Assembly: GCF_009910675.1 (NCBI RefSeq)
Contig: NZ_RSEJ01000025.1
Location: forward strand, 1 to 64,000
DNA: 64,000 nucleotides
DNA from: Photobacterium alginatilyticum
GTDB taxonomy: Bacteria; Pseudomonadota; Gammaproteobacteria; Enterobacterales; Vibrionaceae
Reading direction: 5' to 3'
Shown here: positions 1 to 7,932 of the stretch, one piece after another
How positions within the stretch are numbered: the stretch's first letter is position 1
How the letters are laid out: each line of letters begins with the position of its first letter
Translations under genes and position numbers: made by a program
Notes under the pieces: generated by a model
The model's database searches: none
Told to the model about the DNA's origin: nothing
The model's input: the letters and a program-made list of their open reading frames with translations, nothing else

Positions 1-29
1 ACTTGCTACGGCAGGTAATAAAACGAATT

Positions 30-149
30 TGCTTGGCGACCATAGCATTATGGACCCACCTGATCCCATGCCGAACTCAGTAGTGAAACGTAATAGCGCC
101 GATGGTAGTGTGGGGTCTCCCCATGTGAGAGTAGGACATCGCCAGGCTC
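30..149 (+). rRNA. rrf: 5S ribosomal RNA
   Basis: The sequence matches the gammaproteobacterial 5S consensus: TGCTTGGCG at the 5' end pairs with CGCCAGGCT at the 3' end, and the conserved segments CCATGCCGAACTCAG and GATGGTAGTGTGGGGTCTCC lie between. About 120 nt, as usual. The 29 bases before it should be the 23S-5S spacer, so the window starts at the tail of an rRNA operon. The exact ends are set by the terminal helix and may shift by one or two bases. Confidence 0.96.
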
Positions 150-161
150 CAAATATAGAGA

Positions 162-190
162 GAAGGCCACCTGAAAAGGTGGCCTTTTTT
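162..190 (+). terminator. rRNA operon terminator
   Basis: AAGGCCACCT and AGGTGGCCTT form a perfect 10-bp stem with a GAAA tetraloop, followed by a run of T. It lies about 15 bases after the 5S RNA and is a standard intrinsic terminator of an rrn operon. Confidence 0.9.
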
Positions 191-445
191 CGTTTCTCTA
201 TGCGGTACTGAGATATACATCAGCCTTTCCCTTCGCATCCTCATCATAACCGTGTATTAGCAACGCTGCTAATTTATACAATTCTATATATTTATCTTTG
301 GTCTATTCATATTTATGCTCGGTCTGTTAATTGTTAACCGATTGTTTTGTTTGTTTTTCTTGTTATCATTTTGTACCTGTAACGTATAAATAACAGGCTC
401 TGAATAAAGGCCGATAACTACAAAGTAAAGTCAATGAGGTTCAAT

Positions 446-571
446 ATGTCTGAGTTCGAAATGTTGGTAATGACAGCACTTGCCTGTCTGGGAATGGGAA
501 TGCTGGTTGTCGGTCCTGCAGTTGTGGCGTTCGCCGTCTACAAGAAGAAAAAGGCACAAGCGGCACTGTAG
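446..571 (+). CDS. 41-residue predicted membrane miniprotein
   Basis: I do not recognise this ORF. It encodes 41 residues: an acidic N-terminus (MSEFE), one hydrophobic span at about residues 6-33 rich in Met, Val, Ala and Gly, and a basic tail (KKKK) that predicts a cytoplasmic C-terminus. An AGG at about nine bases before the ATG can act as ribosome binding site. It stands alone between the 5S terminator and tRNA-Trp, and a TATAAA box lies about 55 bases upstream. The amphipathic charge pattern resembles known single-span small proteins, so it may be a genuine gene, but no function can be assigned. It could also be a chance ORF. Confidence 0.5.
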   Translation: MSEFEMLVMTALACLGMGMLVVGPAVVAFAVYKKKKAQAAL

Positions 572-764
572 CCTGTGGATGAGTACCTTGAGAAAAATCA
601 GAGATTGAACGCTAAATGAATGATTTGATTGTTATCCGTGCATTTGGATGTAAATTTTAATTATTCTTGAATTAACTCTGGTAATTCTCGGCTAGCTGTA
701 TAAAATACTCATCACTTCCTAAGGAATGAGTTAAATTCTGGGAAGTCGCTGAAAACAGCACTAC

Positions 765-841
<77 letters not shown>

Positions 842-846
842 CATTC

Positions 847-878
847 AAGGCTCTAGCAGAAATGCTGGAGCCTTTTTC
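847..878 (+). terminator. tRNA-Trp terminator
   Basis: AGGCTCTAGCA and TGCTGGAGCCT form an 11-bp stem (one G-U) around GAAA, followed by five T. It lies six bases after the tRNA CCA end. Confidence 0.88.
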
Positions 879-940
879 GTATATGCAGTATCGAAGTTTG
901 ATTTACTTCGTAATTTCATCTGTTGCTTCTGCGAAGCAAT

Positions 941-987
941 GTTGGGAGCTGGATCGCCAGCCCGGTCGAATCTCTCCACCCCTGCCA
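941..987 (+). pseudogene. tRNA-Trp 3'-half remnant with insertion
   Basis: Positions 966-990 repeat exactly 25 bases of the T-arm, acceptor 3' strand, CCA and flank of the intact tRNA-Trp (820-844). The eight bases before the T loop (GTTGGGAG) are also kept, at 941-948. The two blocks are separated by 17 extra bases, CTGGATCGCCAGCCCGG, which can fold (CTGG/CCAG). The 5' half of the tRNA is missing, so no cloverleaf is possible. A terminator of the same design as that of the real gene follows. Best read as a decayed tandem duplicate. Just upstream, 923-939 is a perfect 7-bp hairpin TTGCTTC/GAAGCAA. Confidence 0.75.
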
Positions 988-993
988 CATATA

Positions 994-1024
994 AAAGCCT
1001 CGACAGAAATGTCGGGGCTTTGCT
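994..1024 (+). terminator. Terminator-like hairpin after the tRNA remnant
   Basis: AAAGCCTCGACA and TGTCGGGGCTTT enclose a GAAA loop. The stem is good (one G-U) but the T run is short. The design (GAAA loop, AGCC stem) matches the terminator of the intact tRNA-Trp, supporting duplication of the whole transcription unit. Confidence 0.6.
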
Positions 1025-1149
1025 GTATCTGGACGATGTGAAAGTTGTTCAAGGTCAACCCAAATGGGTAAACATGCATTTTACGCTTGTTGCATCTGGG
1101 AATTACCGATAGCATACGACAGTTGTTGCTAACAGCCACTGTTAGTAAC

Positions 1150-1205
1150 GGGTGATGGAGTTCCACCTTTAACCGCTCGACTGAGATGATGACTCCTGCT
1201 GTAGT
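1150..1205 (+). ncRNA. Fluoride riboswitch (crcB motif)
   Basis: The segment has the crcB-motif architecture. GGTG (1151-1154) pairs with CACC (1164-1167). The loop GGAGT (1157-1161) pairs with ACTCC (1192-1196) as the pseudoknot. The conserved AACCGC and TGATGACTCCTGCT blocks are present. It sits upstream of a CLC-family gene, the usual genomic partner of this aptamer together with crcB/fluC. A 10-bp hairpin (1126-1148, loop CCA) lies immediately upstream. By family knowledge, fluoride binding stabilises the pseudoknot and turns on fluoride export. Confidence 0.85.
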
Positions 1206-1257
1206 AGGATAGATCCGTCTATGGTGGGGCCCGGTCATTTGCCATAGCATCTATCCT
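1206..1257 (+). promoter_or_regulatory. Long hairpin after the fluoride aptamer
   Basis: AGGATAGAT (1206-1214) pairs with ATCTATCCT (1249-1257), and CTATGG (1219-1224) pairs with CCATAG (1242-1247), giving a two-part stem-loop between the aptamer and the ORF. No T run follows, so it is not a classical intrinsic terminator. It may be the expression platform or a translational control element. Function inferred from position only. Confidence 0.5.
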
Positions 1258-1290
1258 TGAACATATTCCCAAATGAGATAGAAACTTGGT

Positions 1291-2661
1291 ATGGCACACC
1301 CACTAAGCGCTAATCCTAAAACTTTTGTCCAGATCCTGAGATGGACGCTTCTTATTATCCCTGTTGCCGTTATTGTCGGCTCTCTAAATGCCTTTTTCCT
1401 GTGGATCCTTAGCCTCGCCACTGAAACACGAATCGATAATGCGTGGTTGATTTACCTATTGCCGCTAGCAGGCATTGTCATTGTGTATTGCTACCGTAAC
1501 CTCGGTAAGAACTCCGAAGGTGGAAATAACCTGATCATGGACGAAATCCATGAGCCTGGCGCAGGCATCCCTACACGTATGGGGCCGCTGGTATTAATCA
1601 CGACAGTGATCACTCATTTGTTTGGCGGTTCAGCCGGGCGTGAAGGGACCGCAGTGCAGATTGGCGGGGCGACAACACATTGGCTAGCCCGAGTGTTTAA
1701 ACTGAACGAAGCCGATACGCGTCTGATATTAATAGCCGGTGTCGCTGCTGGCTTTGGTGCGGTGTTTGGTACACCGCTGACAGGGGCTATTTTTGCCCTT
1801 GAAGTATTGGCGATTGGTCGCTTGCGCTACGATGCTATTATTCCTGCTCTATTTGCTGCCATTCTGGCAGATGTTGTATGCAGCGCGTGGGGGGCGCACC
1901 ATACGCATTACCGGATAGACTTCCTGGAGACCATCACGCTGTTCGAGCATGCCATCAAAGTCGATATCGTGATGATCGCGAAGATTGTGCTGGCGGCCAT
2001 TGCTTTTGGTTTGGCTGGGTACCTGTTTGGTGAGCTGACCCATGTGTTTAAAGACATTTTCAAAGCGACGCTGAAGAACCCTTACCTGATTGTTGTCGTG
2101 GGTGGCTTGATCGTGATTGGCGCAGTGCAGTTGATCGGTAACTATGACTATATCGGCCTCGGTGTTTATTCGAGCCGGGAAGGGGGAGTCAGTATCCTTA
2201 GTGCATTTACCGAAGGCGGCGCGGAATGGTATAGCTGGTTGCTAAAGCTACTGCTGACGGCGATTACTCTGGCTGCCGGTTATAAAGGCGGTGAGGTAAC
2301 CCCGCTGTTCTTTGTCGGGGCGACACTCGGCAATACCATGGCTTGGCTGCTGGGTGCTCCTGTCGATCTGTTTGCAGCACTAGGGTTCCTGGCTGTGTTT
2401 GCTGCGGCCACTAATACACCGCTGGCTTGTACCATTATGGGGATCGAGCTGTTTGGTGCCGACCATATGCTGTATTTCGCCATTGCCTGTTATACCGCCT
2501 ATTACTTTAGCGGTCATACCGGTATTTATTCTTCCCAAAGAGTGGCTGTGCCGAAATTGTTTGACCTGGATGGAGCGCCGACAATCACCCATAAGTTAGG
2601 TGAGTTACGAGATACGCATTCGTCCTTGCTTAAAACAGTGGTGAAAAAGTACACCAGATAA
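1291..2661 (+). CDS. CLC-type fluoride/proton antiporter
   Basis: A 456-residue polytopic membrane protein of the CLC (voltage-gated chloride channel) family, resident in the inner membrane. The GREGT motif occurs at residues 116-120 (FGGSAGREGTAVQIGG). The canonical chloride motif GSGIP is absent, and GGNNLIMDEIHEPG lies in that area. The C-terminal NTPLACTIMGIELFG is typical of the CLC-F branch. With the fluoride riboswitch directly upstream, the likely role is export of toxic fluoride in exchange for protons. The ATG is preceded by GAGA. It is monocistronic, closed by a strong terminator. A chloride antiporter is the alternative, less likely because of the riboswitch. Confidence 0.88.
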   Translation: MAHPLSANPKTFVQILRWTLLIIPVAVIVGSLNAFFLWILSLATETRIDNAWLIYLLPLAGIVIVYCYRNLGKNSEGGNNLIMDEIHEPGAGIPTRMGPLVLITTVITHLFGGSAGREGTAVQIGGATTHWLARVFKLNEADTRLILIAGVAAGFGAVFGTPLTGAIFALEVLAIGRLRYDAIIPALFAAILADVVCSAWGAHHTHYRIDFLETITLFEHAIKVDIVMIAKIVLAAIAFGLAGYLFGELTHVFKDIFKATLKNPYLIVVVGGLIVIGAVQLIGNYDYIGLGVYSSREGGVSILSAFTEGGAEWYSWLLKLLLTAITLAAGYKGGEVTPLFFVGATLGNTMAWLLGAPVDLFAALGFLAVFAAATNTPLACTIMGIELFGADHMLYFAIACYTAYYFSGHTGIYSSQRVAVPKLFDLDGAPTITHKLGELRDTHSSLLKTVVKKYTR

Positions 2662-2664
2662 TTA

Positions 2665-2699
2665 TCGGGCCGCATGACAGTGCGGCCCGAATTGTTTTT
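2665..2699 (+). terminator. Terminator after the CLC gene
   Basis: TCGGGCCGCA and TGCGGCCCGA form a perfect 10-bp stem with a 6-nt loop, followed by ATTGTTTTT. It separates the CLC transcript from the thiamine operon leader. Confidence 0.9.
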
Positions 2700-2769
2700 A
2701 CATCCGCTAAACATTTTCTGTCGATTGCTCTTGCTGCTGATAGCCTGCTTACCTATACTCTTCTCTCAA

Positions 2770-2850
2770 CTTGTCGGAGTGCCAACTGGCTGAGACCGCA
2801 TTGCGGGATCCGTAGAACCTGATCAGGCTAATACCTGCGAAGGGAACAAG
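2770..2850 (+). ncRNA. TPP riboswitch (THI element)
   Basis: The aptamer carries the hallmark blocks CTGAGA (in GGCTGAGACCG), ACCTGATCAGG and TAATACCTGCGAAGGGA. The closing helix CTTGT (2770-2774) pairs with ACAAG (2846-2850). It lies 150 bases upstream of thiC, so thiamine pyrophosphate should repress the whole thiCEFSGH operon. The stretch 2851-3000 should hold the expression platform; I saw no clear intrinsic terminator there, so control of translation initiation is plausible. Confidence 0.95.
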
Positions 2851-3000
2851 AGAAAAATCTTCTGTTTAGCTGCACCTTTATGAACCATAAAACTGTAGCT
2901 GCGGTACCAGATGACGCTGCACACCCTACGTGTACGCCTCTTGTTTAAGCACCAATCCGTCAAGCAACTTCCCCCTATATGGAATATAAAGGAAATTGCT

Positions 3001-4923
3001 ATGTCGAGTCGCAAACAAGCGAGACTGGAAGCTAAACAATTTATTGATTCACTGACTGCCCAACCTTACCCCAACTCCCAGAAAGTCTATGTGCAAGGGA
3101 GCCGTTCTGATCTCCAGGTGCCAATGCGCGAGATATCGCTGTCGGATAGTTTGGTCGGCGGTACAAAACAAGAGCCTGTCTTCGAGCCGAATGAGCCGGT
3201 GCGTGTTTATGACACCTCGGGCTATTACACCGACCCGGCGCAAGCGGTTGATATCTATGCCGGGCTACCGAAAGTACGCGAAAACTGGATTGCCGAGCGT
3301 GCCGACACCGAGTTACTCGATGAGCTCAGCTCCGCTTATTCCAAAGAGCGCCTGGCCGATGAAACGCTGGATGAACTGCGTTTTGCCGAGGCGAACCGTA
3401 TACGCCGTGCCAAAGCGGGTAAGTGCGTAACCCAATTGCACTATGCTCGCCAGGGGATCATTACGCCGGAAATGGAGTTTATCGCGATCCGAGAAAACAT
3501 GGGCCGGGCCAAGTATCGTGACGAAGCCCTGAACCAGCAGCACCCGGGGATCAGCTTTGGGGCCAACTTGCTGGAAGAGATCACGCCGGAATTTGTTCGC
3601 CGGGAAGTGGCAGAAGGTCGCGCTATTATTCCTGCCAATATCAACCACCCGGAAATCGAGCCTATGATCATTGGCCGTAACTTTCTGGTAAAGGTGAATG
3701 CCAATATTGGTAATTCCGCCGTGAGCTCGTCTATCGAGGAAGAGGTGGAGAAGCTGGTATGGTCGACCCGCTGGGGCGGCGATACGGTGATGGATCTGTC
3801 TACCGGTCGTAACATCCATGAAACCCGAGAGTGGATCATCCGCAATAGCCCGGTACCGATCGGTACGGTTCCTATGTATCAGGCACTGGAGAAGGTGAAC
3901 GGGATCGCCGAGAACTTGAACTGGGAAGTCTTCCGCGACACGCTGCTGGAGCAGGCTGAGCAAGGGGTCGACTACTTTACGATCCATGCCGGTGTCTTGC
4001 TACGTTATGTCCCGATGACAGCCAAGCGAGTCACGGGGATTGTCTCCCGTGGTGGTTCTATCATGGCCAAGTGGTGTCTGGCTCATCATCAGGAAAGCTT
4101 CCTGTATGAGCATTTTCGCGAGATCTGCGAAATCTGTGCCCAGTACGACATTGCCTTGTCACTGGGTGACGGCTTGCGTCCGGGCTCGGTGGCTGATGCC
4201 AATGACGAAGCTCAGTTTAGCGAATTACGCACTCTCGGTGAGCTAACCAAAATTGCCTGGGAATATGATGTGCAGGTGATGATTGAAGGCCCGGGTCATG
4301 TCCCGATGCACATGATCAAAGAAAACATGGAAGAGCAGCTCAAGCATTGCCATGAAGCGCCCTTTTATACCCTTGGTCCGCTGACTACCGATATTGCGCC
4401 TGGCTATGATCACATCACCTCGGGGATTGGTGCGGCGATGATTGGCTGGTACGGCTGTGCCATGCTTTGTTATGTCACACCGAAGGAACATTTGGGATTA
4501 CCTAATAAAGACGATGTAAAAGTGGGTCTGATCACGTACAAGCTATGTGCTCATGCGGCAGACTTGGCAAAAGGTCATCCGGGTGCCCAAGTTCGTGATA
4601 ATGCATTGTCTAAAGCGCGCTTTGAATTTCGCTGGGAAGATCAATTTAACCTAGGTTTAGACCCGGATACGGCGCGCGCCTATCATGATGAAACTCTACC
4701 TCAGGAGTCCGGAAAAGTGGCTCACTTCTGTTCAATGTGTGGACCCAAATTTTGTTCGATGAAGATCTCGCAGGAAGTGAGGGATTATGCCAGCGATCTG
4801 GAAAAGAACGAGGAGCAGGCCATCAAGCTGCTTGATGATCCTCTCGAAGGTATGCAGCAGAAAGCCGATGAATTCCGGGCTCGAGGTAGTGAGTTATATC
4901 ACCCTGTTCAAGAGGATAGTTAA
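3001..4923 (+). CDS. thiC: Phosphomethylpyrimidine synthase ThiC
   Basis: A 640-residue radical SAM enzyme that rearranges aminoimidazole ribotide to HMP phosphate, the pyrimidine of thiamine. The C-terminal cluster motif CSMCGPKFC places Cys577, Cys580 and Cys585 for the [4Fe-4S] centre. The core segments GGDTVMDLSTG and VMIEGPGHVPMH are those of the family. I chose the ATG at 3001 because AAAGGAAAT precedes it and MSSRKQARLEAKQFID is the usual N-terminus; an open frame runs further upstream without similarity. First gene of the operon and under the TPP riboswitch. Its TAA overlaps the thiE ATG by one base. Confidence 0.98.
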   Translation: MSSRKQARLEAKQFIDSLTAQPYPNSQKVYVQGSRSDLQVPMREISLSDSLVGGTKQEPVFEPNEPVRVYDTSGYYTDPAQAVDIYAGLPKVRENWIAERADTELLDELSSAYSKERLADETLDELRFAEANRIRRAKAGKCVTQLHYARQGIITPEMEFIAIRENMGRAKYRDEALNQQHPGISFGANLLEEITPEFVRREVAEGRAIIPANINHPEIEPMIIGRNFLVKVNANIGNSAVSSSIEEEVEKLVWSTRWGGDTVMDLSTGRNIHETREWIIRNSPVPIGTVPMYQALEKVNGIAENLNWEVFRDTLLEQAEQGVDYFTIHAGVLLRYVPMTAKRVTGIVSRGGSIMAKWCLAHHQESFLYEHFREICEICAQYDIALSLGDGLRPGSVADANDEAQFSELRTLGELTKIAWEYDVQVMIEGPGHVPMHMIKENMEEQLKHCHEAPFYTLGPLTTDIAPGYDHITSGIGAAMIGWYGCAMLCYVTPKEHLGLPNKDDVKVGLITYKLCAHAADLAKGHPGAQVRDNALSKARFEFRWEDQFNLGLDPDTARAYHDETLPQESGKVAHFCSMCGPKFCSMKISQEVRDYASDLEKNEEQAIKLLDDPLEGMQQKADEFRARGSELYHPVQEDS

Positions 4924-6173
4924 TGAGCTCTTTATGTTTACCCGATAGTTTAACGCCACTGCTGATGCATGTGGAACCTTTGCTTGCCGCGGCTGATAAA
5001 TATCAGCTGGGCGAGCAGGTGAGTGTGGAGTGGAGCGAGTCGGAGACTGTCGATATTCAGATCGAAGAGCGTCAGTTCAGCCTGGTGTTTAACCAGGCTG
5101 AGGCTGATATTGCCGGTTATAAGGTGCTGGATCAGTGGATTGCACCTTATCCGGAACTTTGCGAGATACAGCAGCAAGTGGCTGCTGACCCGTCTTTGGT
5201 GATTTGCGGTTTGCCGACCGAAAAGGGCTGTGTCGATATCTGGCACCACAATGGCGAGGCGAGAGCCGTCTATTGCCACCATGCCGGTGCCAGTGAACCA
5301 CAGCGTGCCATGTTGCTGGCCGCGTTGGCGCTGGATTATCCGTTGGAAGATGCGGTCACGCTGTCTCGTGCCCATGCCCGCGGTTACTTTGAAAGTCATG
5401 CGGATGGCTATGGTGAAACGGGCTGGCCAATGAACCGTGAGTTGTTCCCGCGTCCGCTCACCGCCAATCATCAGGAAGTGGATAAACTCGGCTGGAGTAG
5501 CAAGGAAGTGGCGGTAGCACCTTTTGCCGCGACAGATCCTGCCAAGCTGGCACTGTATCCGGTAGTGGATTCGGCGGAGTGGGTGGAGCGCTTGCTATCG
5601 ATGGGAGTGACCACCACTCAGCTGCGGATCAAGGATCCGGCCGAGCCGACTCTGGAAGCCCAGGTTAAGCAAATCATTGCTGCCGGAAACCAGCATCAGG
5701 CCCAGGTGTATGTGAATGATTACTGGCAGTTGGCTATCAAGCATCAGGCCTACGGGGTCCACCTTGGGCAGGAAGATTTGGAAACGGCTGATTTGCAGGC
5801 AATCCAGCAGGCCGGTTTGCGCCTGGGGCTGTCGACCCATGGCTATTATGAAATTTTGCGGGCGGTCGAGTTCGCGCCGAGTTATATCGCGCTGGGACAT
5901 ATCTTCCCGACTACGACCAAAGAGATGCCGTCCAAGCCACAGGGGCTGAATCGTCTGGCGCTATACCAGAAGCTGATTGGTGATCAGTTCCCTACCGTGG
6001 CCATTGGCGGCATTGACTTGGCTCGGGCTGAAAAAGTCTGGCGCACCGGTGTCAGCAGCGTGGCGGTGGTTCGCGCGGTGACTCAGGCCGACGATACCCA
6101 GGTTGCGGTTGACGCCTTTAACCAGTTGTTGGTTCGCCATGAGCATACCAAGGGTGGCGATGATGCTCAGTGA
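4923..6173 (+). CDS. thiE: Thiamine-phosphate synthase ThiE with N-terminal extra domain
   Basis: A 416-residue protein, about twice the usual ThiE length. Residues about 205-405 are a complete ThiE domain: TTTQLRIKDP, YVNDYWQLAI, GVHLGQEDL, STHGYYE, ALGHIFPTTTKEMPSKPQG and VAIGGID, which couple HMP-PP to the thiazole phosphate. The N-terminal ~190 residues are not ThiE. The part around AALALDYPLEDAVTLSRAHA resembles the C-terminal end of ThiD-type kinases, but I see no complete kinase motif, so it looks like a shortened ThiD-like module. Long ThiE forms occur in vibrios, from memory. It overlaps thiF by about 11 bases. Confidence 0.93.
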   Translation: MSSLCLPDSLTPLLMHVEPLLAAADKYQLGEQVSVEWSESETVDIQIEERQFSLVFNQAEADIAGYKVLDQWIAPYPELCEIQQQVAADPSLVICGLPTEKGCVDIWHHNGEARAVYCHHAGASEPQRAMLLAALALDYPLEDAVTLSRAHARGYFESHADGYGETGWPMNRELFPRPLTANHQEVDKLGWSSKEVAVAPFAATDPAKLALYPVVDSAEWVERLLSMGVTTTQLRIKDPAEPTLEAQVKQIIAAGNQHQAQVYVNDYWQLAIKHQAYGVHLGQEDLETADLQAIQQAGLRLGLSTHGYYEILRAVEFAPSYIALGHIFPTTTKEMPSKPQGLNRLALYQKLIGDQFPTVAIGGIDLARAEKVWRTGVSSVAVVRAVTQADDTQVAVDAFNQLLVRHEHTKGGDDAQ

Positions 6174-6924
6174 TCAGGCGTTTCTACGCTATAACCGCCA
6201 GATCATGCTGCCTGAGATCGGCGAGCAGGGTCAGCAGTTATTGGTTGAAGCGCAGGTGTTACTGGTCGGTGCCGGCGGGCTGGGTTCGGCGGCTGCGCTG
6301 TATCTGGCCGGGGCCGGTGTCGGCAATATTATTATTGCTGACGATGACGAGGTCGACAGCTCGAACCTGCAGCGTCAGGTGATCTACCGTGACAGCCACA
6401 AGGGGCAAAGCAAGGTACAGGCGGCGGCAGAACAGCTCAAGGCGCTGAATCCGGAAATTCGGGTTCGTCCGGTCCAGGTTCGGCTTGCCGATCAGAGACT
6501 GGCGATGGAAGTAGCGCTGGCAGATGTCGTGCTTGATTGCTCCGATAACCTTGAAACGCGCCATGCGGTTAACCGCGCCTGTTTTCGTGCCAACAAAGCC
6601 TTGATATCAGGCGCCGCGATTCGCTGGCAGGGACAGTTGATGGCCTTTGATTTTCGTCAGGGCCAGGGGCCTTGTTATCACTGTCTGTTTCCATGGCAGC
6701 CAGATGCGCCGCAGGAGCCGCAGAACTGCAGCAACTCCGGTATTGCCGGCCCGGTTGTTGGCATGATGGGAACCATGCAGGCGCTGGAGACGATTAAGCT
6801 GATCACCGGTGCTGGCGAGGTCGCTTTTGGTGCCCTGCAGCAGTTCGACGGGCTGACGATGGCATGGCAGAGGTTCAACCTCGCTCAAGATAAACGGTGC
6901 CCGGTATGTGGCACAGGAGAATAA
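6163..6924 (+). CDS. thiF: ThiS adenylyltransferase ThiF
   Basis: A 253-residue E1-like enzyme that adenylates the C-terminal glycine of ThiS for sulfur loading. It has the nucleotide-binding motif GAGGLGS (residues 36-42), the DDDEVDSSNLQRQ segment, and zinc cysteines in CYHC and in the C-terminal CPVCG. ATG codons at 6160 and 6163 are both possible; they overlap the end of thiE, and AAGGG lies just upstream. The family N-terminus MLSDQAFLRYNRQIMLPEIG supports the second. Six bases separate it from thiS. Confidence 0.95.
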   Translation: MLSDQAFLRYNRQIMLPEIGEQGQQLLVEAQVLLVGAGGLGSAAALYLAGAGVGNIIIADDDEVDSSNLQRQVIYRDSHKGQSKVQAAAEQLKALNPEIRVRPVQVRLADQRLAMEVALADVVLDCSDNLETRHAVNRACFRANKALISGAAIRWQGQLMAFDFRQGQGPCYHCLFPWQPDAPQEPQNCSNSGIAGPVVGMMGTMQALETIKLITGAGEVAFGALQQFDGLTMAWQRFNLAQDKRCPVCGTGE

Positions 6925-6930
6925 CGAATT

Positions 6931-7152
6931 ATGACAGACACAACATCCGTCATTCAGGTACAGGTCAATGACAAACCTGTGAGATGCCCGGAAGGACAGA
7001 GCCTGACAGCGTTGCTAACCATGCTGGAAATGCCGTTGCAGGCAACGGCGGTGGCGCTGAATGACGATATTGTTGTCCGCAGCGAGTGGGACAGCACATT
7101 ACTTAATACGGGCGATCGTATTGCCTTATTCCAAGCTATTGCCGGAGGCTAA
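6931..7152 (+). CDS. thiS: Sulfur carrier protein ThiS
   Basis: A 73-residue ubiquitin-like protein ending in the required Gly-Gly (QAIAGG). After thiocarboxylation by ThiF and a cysteine desulfurase it donates sulfur to the thiazole synthase ThiG. Its TAA directly abuts the thiG ATG, so the pair is probably translationally coupled. Confidence 0.95.
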   Translation: MTDTTSVIQVQVNDKPVRCPEGQSLTALLTMLEMPLQATAVALNDDIVVRSEWDSTLLNTGDRIALFQAIAGG

Positions 7153-7923
7153 ATGCTTACTATTGCAGACAAGACGTTTTCATCCCGCCTGTTTTCCGGC
7201 ACGGGAAAATATGCCAACAGTCAGGCAATGGCGGACTCTATCATAGCCTCCGAGTCAGAGCTGGTCACCATGGCCTTAAAGCGGGTCGATATCGAAAATC
7301 GTGATGATGATATTTTGGCTCCGCTTGTGGCTGCCGGGGTGAACTTGCTGCCTAATACCTCGGGTGCAAAGAATGCAAAAGAAGCCGTCTTTGCCGCAAA
7401 ACTGGCGCGCGAAGCGCTGGGAACAAATTGGCTGAAGCTGGAAATTCACCCGGACCCGAAATACCTGATGCCCGATCCGATTGAAACTCTGGCAGCTGCT
7501 GAAGAACTGGTGCGTGAAGGCTTTATCGTATTGCCTTATTGCCATGCCGATCCGGTGTTGTGTAAACGGCTGGAAGAGGCCGGTTGTGCGGCGGTGATGC
7601 CGCTTGGGGCTCCAATAGGTTCCAACAAGGGACTGGCATCGCGTGACTTTCTGGAAATCATCATCGATCAGGCGCGGGTGCCGGTAATAGTCGATGCCGG
7701 TATTGGTGCTCCTTCCCATGCCGCCGAAGCGATGGAGATGGGGGCCGATGCGGTGTTGGTCAATACCGCGATTGCGGCCGCGGCCGATCCGGTTGCCATG
7801 GGCAAGGCCTTCAAGCTGGCTGTTGAAAGTGGTCGCATGGCCTATGAAGCAGGGCTGGCCGGTACGGTTAACCATGCGATAGCCTCCAGCCCGCTGACGG
7901 CTTTTTTGGATCAGAGCGCATAG
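7153..7923 (+). CDS. thiG: Thiazole synthase ThiG
   Basis: A 256-residue TIM-barrel enzyme that builds the thiazole phosphate from 1-deoxyxylulose 5-phosphate, dehydroglycine and ThiS thiocarboxylate. Lys95 in NWLKLEIHPD is the expected Schiff-base lysine, and the phosphate-binding DAGIGAPSHAAEAMEMGADAV region is intact. It starts immediately after thiS and is followed by thiH after nine bases. Confidence 0.96.
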   Translation: MLTIADKTFSSRLFSGTGKYANSQAMADSIIASESELVTMALKRVDIENRDDDILAPLVAAGVNLLPNTSGAKNAKEAVFAAKLAREALGTNWLKLEIHPDPKYLMPDPIETLAAAEELVREGFIVLPYCHADPVLCKRLEEAGCAAVMPLGAPIGSNKGLASRDFLEIIIDQARVPVIVDAGIGAPSHAAEAMEMGADAVLVNTAIAAAADPVAMGKAFKLAVESGRMAYEAGLAGTVNHAIASSPLTAFLDQSA

Positions 7924-7932
7924 GGGAACGGC

